From assembly GCF_910592395.1 (NCBI RefSeq), contig NC_088311.1, positions 21,399,195-21,463,194 of the forward strand: DNA of 64,000 nt, written 5' to 3'. The notes below the pieces were generated by a model. The model was given only the letters and a program-made list of their open reading frames with translations. It searched no databases and was not told the origin of the DNA. The translations under genes were made by a program, and so were the position numbers. This document shows, one piece after another, positions 49,895 to 61,074 of this stretch (its first letter is position 1; each line of letters begins with the position of its first letter). This stretch comes from Lineus longissimus (taxonomy: Eukaryota; Nemertea; Pilidiophora; Heteronemertea; Lineidae).

Positions 49895-52800
49895 TTAGAC
49901 TGAAAATTTGGCAGCGGCCTCGATGCCTCCCTTCAAGATTTGGACGTATCTGTAGGTCATACGATCGCCATAACTGAAAAAAATATATATACAAATGAGA
50001 CGACTGAAGCCAAAACCGTACATAAATGTTAAGTCATGCGCTGTACCGGTAGTCAACATTAACGTAGACCTCGTAACATTTTCGGTCAAAAATACCTCCT
50101 CCAGCCGCACTTATATAATAGCTCTTCACAGGATTCAGCGTTTAAACAACACAAACGCCAACTTCAGGGTGATTGAGGAACTGAATCATTCAAGGGGTTA
50201 GACACAGAAAGCGATTCTTACTTCGGGAGTTTTTGAGGGGGTCGGGAGTGCTGAAAAGGAGGTTGTTTGGTCACTTTTCAAGCAGAAAAATGGAATGCAG
50301 CTGGAAGGCAGAGTGATTTTTCTCTGCTGATTCATCAAGCTCTTGTCTTGGCGAAGCATTTGTAAAAAATCTGTTATAGAGCTATCCGATGGATTTTTTC
50401 GGGGGTCTGAAAAGGGGGTGAAACTTGGGGGCTGAAAGTGTGTTGATGATACCAGGGTCCGGTTGTTAGAAAGCATGTTACCTCATTACATCTTGCTGAC
50501 ATGTTGTTATATGTGCATTGATGTACATGAAACAACATGTCAACATGATGTTATAGGCTAACATTCTTTCTAACGATCGGACCTAGGCCTCTTGAGCAAA
50601 GCCCTCAAACTAGAGGTGTCGATTATAACAAATACCATGACATTTTGTGGTCAGTCAGAGTCGCCACTTACCCGCCATAATCAGTGTCCTCGTTGTCCAT
50701 ATTCGCTCGGTCTCCGAACAGGACCTCATTCAAGTTGTGGTGAGCAATGATGGTACCGTTAGGAAGGTGCATTTGGATCTCGACGGGAAACCTAACAGGC
50801 AAAGAAAAAAGATCTCCCTGATTGTAACGGGATTGTTCTAGGTATGTTTGATAGTATGTTCCAGGGGTCAGGTTTCTTATGTCTTCTGCAAATCTGTTGC
50901 TGGATTCGACCAAGTAACAAGGGGAAATTACGGAGAGGTATTTTGACATACGCTAAAAGGTTAAAATCCAAGCGTCAAGAGGTAACGCCACGTTGATAGA
51001 AATGATTTTTCACGAACTAAGCCAAGTACTTTGAAATCAATATCAAGAACAAATGTATATTAAAACCGAGAATCTTGAAATTGTCTCCATGTTCTGTACA
51101 AATGCTTTGGTAGGAAGGTCTCGTCAACTTACGTGTACGAATTCAAAGCATCGTCAGCTAACTGTTTGATCTCTGGTTGGACCTGGTCAGACGCTCGGAG
51201 GTTCTCGAGGTCTAATACCAGATTCCAAGTGCTGATGAAGTTCTTGTGCAGGAGCTGCACGACGGGCGAACTCTCCAGGGGGCCATCCCGGAGTGTTCGC
51301 CCCGAACCTAAAACAATGATAAAGAAAATTAGAAATTAGATAAAAAATACTTAGCTAGAAATGAAAACCCAAAATGGCTTTTCAGAGTGAAAAACTTCTA
51401 TCGGTTTTTCGTTTCGCTTTCTTACCTCAGCATGACTGATCATCCAAAGCTCCCCACATCACGATAGAGTGAACGAGCTTGTTGGACTCCTTAGCGGCCG
51501 CGAAGGCATCCCCAAACTTGTGATAGTCAACCTGCAAGGAACGAGGAGACGTCGAAGCTATAGAACTGCTCGGTTACATTCGTACCACCCTGTCTATGAT
51601 TAGCAAACAAAAGTTTTGACTATATGCTGATTTATTTACCTGTTTGAATGGATACATGGCCTTTTCCAAGAGATTCTCGGCCTTTCCATGAGCAATCTCT
51701 TCGTCCCATTTTCTGATAGGAGGAGGCGACTTTGAGGCTACAGTGATGTCTTCACTAATAGAGGGAGAAAGAGACTCCAGTTCCATCCGGGGCATGTAGC
51801 CAATCTCGACTTCCATATTCTCATGTTCACTTGGGCCTGTCAGCCACTCCATATCTACAATTAGAAGCGCAGATGTCCGGTGTGACATCTATTAGTGTTT
51901 CATATATTCCAGCGTTTCCTTTATTGTTCCCCTACTCACGGATAAGGCAACCACTAACCGAACAACAAAGATTTAAGGTCTGATCTACGGTAGAGGAAAC
52001 ACTCACAGGTACTACGTCTGTGCAAAAATCGGGACGAAACAAAACAAAATGTCAAATTAACTACAGTATAAGTGCAATTTTTAAACTTTCGGTGCAAGTT
52101 GTCAAATGCGTAGAAAAAAAATCGTGTTGGAAAGAGAAAATGGCGCGCAAACCACTTACCGACATTGAGTTTCCGATCCGAGGGAACATACATGTGGAAG
52201 TAGTCGATATGTTTGCGGTCGCGAGACATGATGAAGTTACCCTTGAACTGGGCGGGAGTAAACCAAAAAGGCCAACTCGGGGGCTCGTTCAACTGGAACT
52301 CGGCGTGAATTCTGGAGAATGGTGTAAAAAAACATTACATGTATTTTTATGAAATGCAAAATGTCAGGCAAATACTCTTCTATGAACAAGCGCGTAGGTT
52401 GGATGATTTTCGCAACGGTAGTGCTGCGAGGTTGTTTTTGACATAACTTGCAAATTTTAGTTTAATCGGCCTGTGGTTACATTTCGTTCCAGTGCAGTGA
52501 TTTTTCAATGATCTTCAAATAATTTGGAGTAGACACAGTCCTGCTGGAGGCCATTTTTATAGGAAAAACCAACATATCTCACGTACGGATTGCGCCACGA
52601 GGCAGGGCTGCGACGAGTGAAAGCATACCTGAAAGTAACATCCATGTATTTGGCATTTCTGGCCCTGATGACAGCAGAGGCTCCTTGGGGTTTGAACCTG
52701 GTAGTCGTGAATGGTCGAGGATGGAACATCTTGAGTAGCTCGGTGATGATGACCTCATTCCCCTCAAAAATGGGCGGGAAGTAACGGTTGCTGGAGTAAG

Positions 52801-54111
52801 TTTCCTTCTCCTGCTTGAAGATGTGCCAAGGTTTGCCTACGTCTATCTGCCGTATCGATGGGAGGAAGCCTCCAAAGTCCAAGGTGTTGAAACTCGCCTT
52901 GTCTTTGGCTGTTTCTCGCCAGTTAAGAAGGCCTTTGGAAATCGATTCATTTTTCTGGATGAGAAAGGATATCACGAAATGGCAAAATGCATGATCGAAC
53001 GTGTATATAAAAGAATTGGTTCCTAATCTGTTTCTTATTCTCGCCGTTTGCTACCAATGACGTTTCCCGCCGACACTAATGAAAGTGATAAGACACTAAC
53101 TGTAATCAACCCTCGAAGCGCATACTACATGTATATGTATGTTTTTTTGCTAATTTAGTATTTGGAAAAAGGAGCAGTGTTAGCTTACCATGAATGATGG
53201 CAAGTCACCTTTGGCTCCTCTGATACTTGACGGGACCAAGGGTTCGAAATGCGCCTCGAGAGTCAGGTATTCCCCATCTTCTTGAGACGTCCTCGCTTCT
53301 GTCTTAGTCAGCGACACCTAAAATAAATTAGACTGTCTGACAAGCTTATGGGATCGGTTTATGTTTCATTTGGCAAGAGCTGCAGGTTGGTCGGATTAAG
53401 TTACACGAAGTTTCCTATAGTCCCTCCAATCTCTGAATACATCGAAACTAGTCAGGCCTGTACGAGAAACATACTTTATTGCGCGAAATCAAATACGACC
53501 GAGGCCCTCCCATTTTTCATATTTGTAACATGAAGATCACCAATTCGACCCCCTTATTCCTACAATAGGTATCCTTTAAAGTGCACGTCAAATTTGCGAT
53601 GTAACCGAGGTGGGGAGAAGCAGTAGCCGGGATAACATGGCTCACAGTATTACGTCCATGAACGTGCATGGGAGGTCGTATACTTTGAAAAGAACGATAT
53701 TAGTTCAAAAATGGTTCCTCCATGGCCATATATATGGTACTCAGACAACCGTTTTTTTTAAAGAGATAACTATTACGCCGCAAAAAAACAAAACGGCAGG
53801 TCAAAACAACATGGTGCGATAAGAAAAACAAAATGGTTTCTGCCTACTTTTCCATTTATCTGATCTAAAATGACGGCAAACTCCTTGGCATCTAACGTTC
53901 CATCGTCATCAAGATCTAGTGACTTGAACAGGAATGCCCCGCCGATGCCCAACACTGCCTTCACTTCAGCATCGGTCCTACCTCCTTGCTCCCGTATCTT
54001 CATACCCACGTAAACGGCCAGCAGCGCACACAAGAAGGCAACACCGCTTGCCAGTAGCGTCGTCGTAGTGGTACTTGTCATGACGACCACCGACAAGTTA
54101 TCTGCAATCAT
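49895..54111 (-). CDS. SELENON: Selenoprotein N, nine coding exons, TGA = selenocysteine
   Basis: Selenoprotein N is an ER-membrane glycoprotein oxidoreductase with a lumenal EF-hand that regulates calcium uptake and redox state. Exons, 5' to 3': 54111-53848, 53317-53189, 52954-52629, 52311-52160, 51854-51640, 51531-51426, 51307-51133, 50791-50672, 49973-49895. All introns are GT-AG and exon lengths agree with the phases. Exon 1 encodes a hydrophobic signal anchor, then an EF-hand loop ([13 protein letters not shown]). Family blocks follow: [31 protein letters not shown], and [17 protein letters not shown]. The Sec codon TGA is at 51429-51427, one base before an intron. The stop is TAA. The product is 521 residues from the ATG at 54111, or 511 from the better-context ATG at 54081 (Sec 397 or 387), close to vertebrate length. 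The start choice is uncertain; the identity is not. Confidence 0.95.
50456..50583. mobile_element. MITE copy 2 (128 bp) in the last SELENON intron
   Basis: The ends are inverted repeats: GGTCCGGTTGTTAGAAAG at the left and the complement of GGTCCGATCGTTAGAAAG at the right (16 of 18 match). The interior repeats ACATGT-type palindromes. It has no coding capacity and I could not define a target-site duplication. It shares ends and interior motifs with the element at 49356-49650, so the two are one family. Confidence 0.65.
51264..51302 (-). promoter_or_regulatory. Selenocysteine redefinition element (SRE) stem-loop in SELENON
   Basis: In the spliced mRNA this stem begins six bases after the Sec UGA. 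The arms GGGCGAAC and GTTCGCCC are perfectly complementary (8 bp). They are followed by an A-A mismatch, a CTCC/GGAG stem and an inner GGG/CCC pairing. Vertebrate SELENON has a stem-loop at the same place (the SRE) that promotes UGA readthrough, so position and structure fit. The element is coding sequence at the start of exon 7. Its function here is inferred from homology and folding by eye. Confidence 0.7.
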
Positions 54112-54184
54112 CGGGTAAACTTCAGACTCGCATAAACCGGACACTTGTATACCACGGACACAGAGATATTTCGTCGAAGTTGGC

Positions 54185-54190
54185 TTTATA
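54185..54190 (-). promoter_or_regulatory. TATA-like box upstream of SELENON
   Basis: A minus-strand TATAAA lies about 75 bases upstream of the first ATG at 54111. It would place transcription start near 54160 and give a short 5' UTR. TATA-like strings are common in AT-rich DNA, so this is weak. Confidence 0.25.
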
Positions 54191-57100
54191 ATCTCGGAGG
54201 AGTAAGTAACAATTTGCTCAGCTGCATCTGCGAAATGGTTTAAGCGTTTCTGCTGAAAACGTATTTATCGCTGAGCGAATGACAAACTAAGTATTATGAT
54301 TTGTACGATTTTGTCTACCAGTAAAACTCTTGAAAATGCGAATAACAAACATTTGAGTATAAGGCTGGACTTGACTTACCACATTTCTCTACCACCTATA
54401 ATTTGTCCGAATCGATCAAAAAATGTATCATCACACGTATGCAGCCAGGACTATATGGTTTGTGAGGTTTCCGGCTGACGAACGGGCAAAGTGGCAACAG
54501 GTGGACTGTCTCAGGGTGGAGCGATAACCGTAGCGCAATGGGAATGAGGACAAAAACCCGTGCGGTGTTGACACTGATCTCATGATTGTAATGACATGAA
54601 TGATATATCAGTCCGTACCGGAAAGTGTTTTAAGTGGCGTATCACAGTCAATTAGGATCTTGCCATTTGTCATTTCTTCATAATTTTGGAAACGAAGCTA
54701 ACTGGAAATGTGCAGTACCATATTTCGCCCCTATTCGAACAAATCTTTAGAATAGATCGAGAATTTCAAGGGTTTTGTAGATTGACCCTTAAATGCAGGT
54801 CAGGTGCCGCCAACATGAAAGCATGTCAAGATGAATATATTTAATTAGAGTCCGATGTCCTTGCTTTCAAGAACCAACTGACAATTCTGTACTTGCTTGT
54901 TCTTGCCTTCCAAATAACTATTTCGTTGGCGTACGAGCTCGATGCTGCGCACCTCCCAGTCACTATAAACACGCCGAACGTATCCCCAGAATCAGAGAAT
55001 TGATTCTTCGGTGCCTGCTGGATTGTCACATTTCGCAATAGCCACATCATAGAATTCCTCCTGAAACAGCTTTAAAATGAAACTAAAATAGAACTTGATT
55101 TAATAACATTGATCGACTGGGCATGAGTGCAAGCTAAACCAAATGTTGCCTGTTCGTGTCTGTAGCCAACATAGACACAGATATCGTTAAAAAAGAAATT
55201 ATGACGACCACAATTAAATAGTCAGATCTCATAATAAACAGGTCGTGATTTGTTCAACGCGAAAAAAAGTTCAATGTTTATTGATATTGATGGGCAGTGG
55301 GTTTTTTATTTCATTTTTCTGACGAGCCTAACCACTCCATCGTAGTAACTTTAATCCCCAATTATTATTCAACCGGTCATCTTCAAGATTTATTGATTAG
55401 GCACATCGTAATTTGAATTTCTTATTGGAAGTTTACAAACAATGGCACGTGTTATTTGTTGATAGTCAACTGGTTATACCAAAGTCTTATGAGAAAGATA
55501 GATGTTTCCAGTTCATTATCATTTAGATAACTATCATTATCATTAAGTAACGCTTGAAATTAATGTACATTGGCATACTGAAGGAATTTATCGACGCTGG
55601 CTAGAGCGATTGTTGGTCGAAATGATGGTCGAAGTAGACACTTCAATGTAGTCAATAATTTGAAAATAAAAAACTCTCCAGAAAAAATATGAAAAAAAAT
55701 CTAGCAACCTGACCCAACAGTAATTTGGTTTTTTTAATCATTGTGCTTAGCAGGTCTTGACGAAGCCGCAAAATACGTTATTGACGCACTGAATGTGAAC
55801 AATATTGACGATGCCCTCAATGAAGATGGCAACAATATCACCATAGGCATCATCCCAATTAGATGTATGGTTATAACACCAATGAATAATAAAATAGATG
55901 CATCTTGTTATCTGTTTGTCTTTTTAACCAATTTGTTAAAACGGTAATTTGAAGAGAGTGATCTTTCAAATTTCAATAAATCCTCCTAGACACTTCATCC
56001 GAGGACAATTAAAGTTTTTATGCCCTGAAGTCTAAATGGATCAAACAGAGGAATCGGACGAATCCTGGTGATTTCAAATCTCATCTATGCAGCCGCCAAG
56101 GACCACCATCTTCGGAAACCTATAAAACAAGACAGATGTTATTCGAATTTGGATTACAGCATGCAGCCGCTTTTGGAAACAAGTACCAAGCTTTTGCTTT
56201 TTGCAGCCAGCAAACGAGCGATTTGCGCCGCTGCAACGTAGTCATGACGTGATTGTGATTGGAAAAGTGGCCGCTGCTCAATATTCCATCTTTTTTTCAT
56301 AATAATCACAATAGCTTTTGCTTCAAACAAAATCTTCGCCTATTTATTCTATATCACCCATCAATCATGGTCATTACGTAATGCCATGCGATGACGGACG
56401 CTAACTAACCATTGAGGACCTACCTCACCTGCTGGATGGACGTGGTTGGGGTTACATGTGTCTTGTGCACTTTGTATGTGTATCGGATAGGGCCTATTCT
56501 AGTTTTCTCGATTTGTGTGATTATTCTCACTGTGTTCTTGGATTTACGTTGATGACATTTCTCACGGTTTTTCGTACTTGGATATATTTCTTGTGGATTT
56601 GCTGTCCTTTCCCTCTCAGTTTTTTCTGATGAAGACGGTGAGTGGTGCTGTTGCACTTTTTCTTTGATATGCAACCGGCCTTCTTGGCTCGAAGCGGCTG
56701 TTTGCCACGCTTCATCATGACATGGAGTATTTCCAAGACTGGCCTGCTGATATTGTTTTTGCGATCAGGTCTATGAAGAATTCCCCAACATTTTGTGCTC
56801 GCACACATTGCATATAGGGCTCAGATCCAACAAACAGGGCTCAGTCCCACTCCATTTGGGCTTAACCCCTGGTCATTGTGCTCATGCACAATATACACAT
56901 GGCTCAGACCCTTCCAATCGGGGCTCTGCCCAATTTAAGGGCTTAGTCCCACTACGCCGGCTTTGACCTGGCTATTGGTTTCAGTACCAATTGATTTCAC
57001 TAGCTTAGGCCTACCCAAGCCTTCTGGTGATATGATGGTTTGCTCAGCAGTTTTTGCTAATCAGGGCGACAGTTACTTTAAGTTTAATGTTTGTTTCTGC

Positions 57101-57387
57101 ATGCATGTAGAGGGCTTGGACCCATTTTTAGTTGCGAGAGACAGCTTTGGCATTACTGATTTGGGCAGTTGGCCATGGATGCTGGGGGTGAAATCTTGAC
57201 TGCTTTCACCCCCTGGATTGTATATGGGAACCCTGCTCTGTGTAACAGGTCTGCACGTTTTGATAATGTGTTGGTCAGAAGGCCATCATGACAATGCTGC
57301 TTTCTTGGCATTTAGGGTAAACTCATGATAACGGGGTTATGACAGAGATGACTTTCATCCAGACACTTGTGAATTCGAGCAATGTAC
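54191..57387. other. No gene seen upstream of SELENON
   Basis: AT-rich. Minus-strand frames at 56.4-56.8 kb are Lys/Arg-rich and overlap in two phases; they might be the lost C-terminal part of the neighbouring DUF6729-like fragment but match nothing I can name. Confidence 0.35.
56816..56980 (+). repeat. Degenerate tandem repeat, about 20 bp, eight units
   Basis: Units begin GGGCTCAG.CCCA or close variants (GGGCTTAACCCC, GTGCTCATGCAC, TGGCTCAGACCC, GGGCTCTGCCCA, GGGCTTAGTCCC). It lies about 0.4 kb outside the left end of the CACTA element. Not coding. Confidence 0.5.
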
Positions 57388-58157
57388 ATGCACTAGTAAG
57401 AGGCTTTTTCCGACTTATTAACGGATTATCTTTTATTATTATCTATTATTTTTCCTGATTTCTCCGACTTTTCTTATACTAATTAGCTCCTCTCCTTTGA
57501 CCCTTTGCATGTCACACATGGGTGCATCTGGTTTGGCCCACTCCATGTTCAAGCAGGGGAGACTTATACAAAAATGAGCCTTACTTGATAAAGCATAAGA
57601 AACAAAGCCTTATGATTCAAGAAATGTTTACAGTAACAGATCAATACAAATATGTATATTGGATATCATTGGTAAAACAGTTAAGTGCAGCAGAAAAAGT
57701 ACATTTGACAGATCCTTATGCAACAAAATTCGGCTACCGCTATCAGTTAGTATACCCAGTATGTTCAGAGTTCAGAAGCTAGGCCTTCGTTTTGTCCAAA
57801 CTCATAGCAGGTGCACGTTGAGCTATAAAAGATAGATGGGATTCATGGATGGGGTTGACCTATTTTGAGATACGGGTGTAGCAGTTGTATTTGAATTTTA
57901 GGGAGATGATTTAGGCCCTGTTTGGCCATATGCTTAGATATGTTAGCAGGATTTGGTGTTATAACTTAGTTGTATGAGTTTTGGAACATATGACTTCCAA
58001 TTTTGTCAAGTTAATTGGACTTTTGTTTTAGATTATGTAAACACTACCTCCGACCCCTCTGCTGTAATGTTGGACCTGCTAACCTCGCTTGACCAACCTT
58101 GATACCAGGATATTGGTATAAAGTCTGTGGAACGGGCTGTAGCAATCAGAATGGTTG

Positions 58158-59276
58158 TCAGTATGACTTGGCATGTGGGGTAGGTAGAATGTCACACGTG
58201 TACCTGTACGTTAGGACACAGGGGAACTGGAGCTGTTGACCGAGGGACAGTTTCTTCAATAGGGGAAGACTCCAGCTGATATACTTCTTCTTACAGGAGG
58301 CACACTCGAAGTATTCAGCTCCCATATTGTATGTCCCGTCAATGTCGAAGACTTGTCGAAGACTTGTCGAGTGGTCCTGTACAACCCAGCACCCCTAAGT
58401 TCACGCTTGTTGCAACGGTCATCAGTACAGACAAGACCAACCCTCCAGAACTGACGGGGCATCCAAAGGAAGAACTTCTTTGCAAAATAGTAATCAACTC
58501 TTGGGGGATGTGACGGCTGGCAAATAGGTTTAGATGGGTAGTACCACAGTTTTGTCGCACAGTCTGGGTCCAACTCTGGCTTTCCGGTACTGGTGCCGAC
58601 TTTGAAAAGGGCCTTTGAAATCATGATCCTCTTTTGGCAGGCTCTGCTTCCATGGTTGAGGCAGGTTGATTTCTGGAAAAGAAGAATCATGATTAAACAG
58701 TGTTCTTAAAGGAAAGCCTACATCGTACACATTGATAACTCTTACTATGATGTGAAATGTTCTCACCTGTGTCAGTCGATTGTGGTTGCTTGAATCGAGG
58801 AGCTGAACTGGTGGACTTTGGTGATGGAGACCTGGGTGATGGACACATTGACTGGACAGGACTCTGAGCAGGAGTACTGGAACTCTCAGCCTGATCAACT
58901 TCGGAGAGAAGATCCTGGTCACTTGTATCAAACTTCTCTGGAATGGCGGGGTCTGCTTTTTTTGCACCGGTAGCACTAGACCGAGGTGACGCTGATGCTG
59001 AAATTACAAAGAAAAAACTAGTCAGATCAGCTAATTCAGTGTTTGTAGGATGTGTAGGATGCACATGCTACTTAACATTAAGAAAGACAAACTTGAAACA
59101 CATATTTCTCAGTGTTCTCAAAATTACCTGGAATGTTTGGCTTGGCAGATGATTTCTTCGCAATAAGTGTATGCTGAACTCTGGCTTTTAGGGCAGCTGG
59201 TGACAACTTGCGACCTATCATCAGGAAAGAAGCTGCAGTTTGTGGTGGTGGTGGTATGTGTGCTGATGTAGTTGAC
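58158..59276 (-). pseudogene. DUF6729-like gene fragment inside the CACTA element, frame-broken
   Basis: Three exons with matching phases: 59276-59128, 58997-58767 and 58672 to a stop at 58160-58158. Exon 1 ends with LMIGRKLSPAALKARV, related to LMLGKRVSPGVLKARV in the copy at 63.1 kb. Exon 3 holds the recognisable domain: INLPQPW, FFLWMPRQFWRVGLVC, GAGLYRTTRQVFD, then EYFECASCKKKY and FPCVLTYRYTCD. This cysteine-paired pattern fits what I remember of the DUF6729 domain of unannotated animal proteins. Two breaks flank its first half: one extra base near 58611 and an 11-bp tandem duplication (58343-58364). Together they add 12 bp, so only the middle is out of frame. The C-terminal region is absent. 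It is probably dead cargo. Confidence 0.6.
58343..58364. repeat. 11-bp tandem duplication that breaks the DUF6729-like frame
   Basis: The unit TGTCGAAGACT occurs twice head to tail, followed by TGTCGA. On the minus strand the duplication falls just after the RQVF codons. Removing one unit would join the frame that continues into EYFEC. It looks like a replication-slippage event. Confidence 0.7.
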
Positions 59277-59525
59277 CTGCAAAGGGTCCTCGGGATGAGC
59301 TAATTAGTATTCACACCTAGGGTCACATTGAGTGTTTGCATCACACCCCATTAACCCATTCAACTAAGGCACTTGATCTTTAATGGCCTATTTTAGGAAG
59401 CCATAGTATTTTTCACAGGTTTCCTGGAAACCCGACCTTTTTGACAACGTCCGACAATGTCGGAAAAATCAGAAAAGAGTAAGAGAAACCGTTAATAAGT
59501 CGGAAAAAGCCTCCAACTAGTGATG

Positions 59526-59912
59526 AATCTGTTCACACCCTGTTTATGTCACGAAAATCCGAGGGCACACGCCAGTACATTTCGCCGTATATACGACGGT
59601 AACCTGTCCAATTGACACACTCGGAATATCTTCCAATACCAGGCTGTGTGTCCTTATAAATGCGCAGTATTAGCTCATGTTGCCAATTTAGTTAAAATGT
59701 GAAAAAAGATAGAAAATGGAAGGATGGAGGTGCAGGAGGATGGATTGCATGACATTTGGCGAGGAACGCAAAAATATTTACATTTTATGATTTGGCTTCC
59801 GCCGTGATGAAGTTGGTCTCACTGTAGGAGGTCACGCACCAACCTCCTTGCGCATGACCGGAACAATTAATCGACGTCATAATATGCTTGAATACTACCT
59901 CTCCTTTGGAGA
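59526..59912. other. No gene seen between two transposons
   Basis: About 390 bases between the CACTA element and the 718-bp element. No recognisable content. Confidence 0.4.
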
Positions 59913-59915
59913 ATA

Positions 59916-60633
59916 GGTCTCATTAGGGAGTTGTTTTTTTTATTCATGCGCGCCCCCCCCCCCCTCACAGTAGTTCCTAAAATCATTGATTTCTCGGTTC
60001 TCACAGTATGTCAGTGTTGATTCAGCAGTTGTTTTGGCAAAGACATGTTTTTTTGGAGTTTCTGAAACCTAGAGCGCTACTAAATAGGCGGATAACAAGA
60101 AACTACGCATTTTACTGTTGCTGCCGACGTATGTGTACACTGAACTTGGGATGTGCGTCGGCCCCGTGTTGAAATGCCGTCCAGTGCCAATTGGTGCGTT
60201 TTTCGCTGATTTGTGCAAAATTCAACATATCTCAAAAGTTCAATCAATGGTTGACCCTCGTTTTTTTTGGGTTTTTTTGTGTAGCGTAACCAACTGTCTT
60301 TCATGGAAGAATAGTCACTGTAAGAATTATTCAGGACGAAATGTATAATATTTGGGGTTTTTCGTGATTGTCCGACCCAGTTGGCAATATTGCCTTTTGG
60401 GATGGTGAACAGAGCTAGGAGCAAATGTGACGCTTATGATTTATTTGATGAAACAAAATGCCCGATTTAACATTTTGCAGAATCAGGGGGAATGTGCGTT
60501 TCCACTGATATACGACTCAAATGGGTTGTCGTCATGCATTCACTATGGAAACGCATTTTAAAATAGATGTTACGTCCTGTTAATGGGGCACGTCATCATC
60601 GCGTACATTTGGGAAAAACTCCCTAACGAGACC
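59916..60633. mobile_element. 718-bp DNA transposon with GGTCTC ends and ATA duplication
   Basis: The left end GGTCTCATTAGGGAGTT and the complement of the right end GGTCTCGTTAGGGAGTT are inverted repeats with one mismatch, followed by T-rich tracts. ATA flanks both sides (59913-59915, 60634-60636) as a 3-bp target duplication. The interior has a C-run near 59953-59964 and an open frame of 114 codons on the minus strand (60424-60080) that resembles nothing I know. It is a non-autonomous element. A PIF/Harbinger-like origin is possible from the 3-bp duplication but unproven. Confidence 0.6.
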
Positions 60634-60664
60634 ATAGCCACGCACCTGTATTTTAAGCCAATCA

Positions 60665-60748
60665 GCTCGAGGCTGTACACCATACCAGTTAAATGGTATT
60701 GCCCCTGCGCAAGGATGACACGCAAATTCGTGAAGCGTTCCATATTTT
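60665..60748 (+). ncRNA. U6: U6 snRNA-like copy 1: perfect 3' half, diverged/deleted 5' half
   Basis: Bases 60701-60748 (GCCCCTGCGCAAGG to CCATATTTT) match the last 48 bases of canonical animal U6 exactly, including the 3' T-run used as Pol III terminator. The preceding 36 bases resemble the U6 start only loosely (GCTCG, GGC.G.ACA, ATAC, AAAT.GG). The ACAGAGA box and its flanks are missing. As it lacks the 5' splice-site-pairing sequence, it cannot act as normal U6. It lies 30 bases outside the 718-bp transposon. Confidence 0.6.
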
Positions 60749-61074
60749 AAATTATTTTATTTGATGCCATGCCATTTTAAAGAAAACAATTAATAGCGCA
60801 CCAATAGCGCGGCGCAATTAGGTTAGAAATCGGTACGTGAGAAATCGGTAAGGGCCGATGCTAAGCCCCGTGCGGTTTTTTTTAAACTTCGGATGGCCTT
60901 ATTTTTATTTTCGCGATTGGATGGACGATTATAATTTTCGCGCGTTTCGTGGATACATTTCGCGAGTATGCCCTCCTCACCAAAAATATTCGCGAACTTT
61001 AGTTTCACGGCTAGTTTCAGGCTTAGATTGATATAGGGGCCTATACATCTTCGGGGGACTACCTATAGGCAGCT

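Larger units (their letters stand above)
57391..59522 (-). mobile_element. CACTA-type DNA transposon, 2.13 kb, with 3-bp TSD
   Basis: The ends are inverted repeats starting CACTAGT. The first 34 bases match except at two positions (CACTAGTAAGAGGC versus CACTAGTTGGAGGC, then the shared TTTTTCCGACTTATTAACGG), and similarity continues for about 40 more bases (TGATTT.TCCGAC). Both sides carry ATG (57388-57390 and 59523-59525) as a 3-bp target-site duplication. CACTA-initiated ends and 3-bp duplications are hallmarks of the CACTA/EnSpm group. I see no EnSpm transposase inside. The cargo is a damaged DUF6729-like gene on the minus strand. It is probably non-autonomous. Confidence 0.7.

Noticed and set aside
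51427-51429. TGA as premature stop making SELENON a pseudogene
   Set aside because: All downstream exons are intact, in phase and family-like, and the TGA sits exactly at the known Sec position with a redefinition stem after it.
53003-53010. TATATAAAAG promoter
   Set aside because: It is on the opposite strand inside a SELENON intron with no gene downstream.
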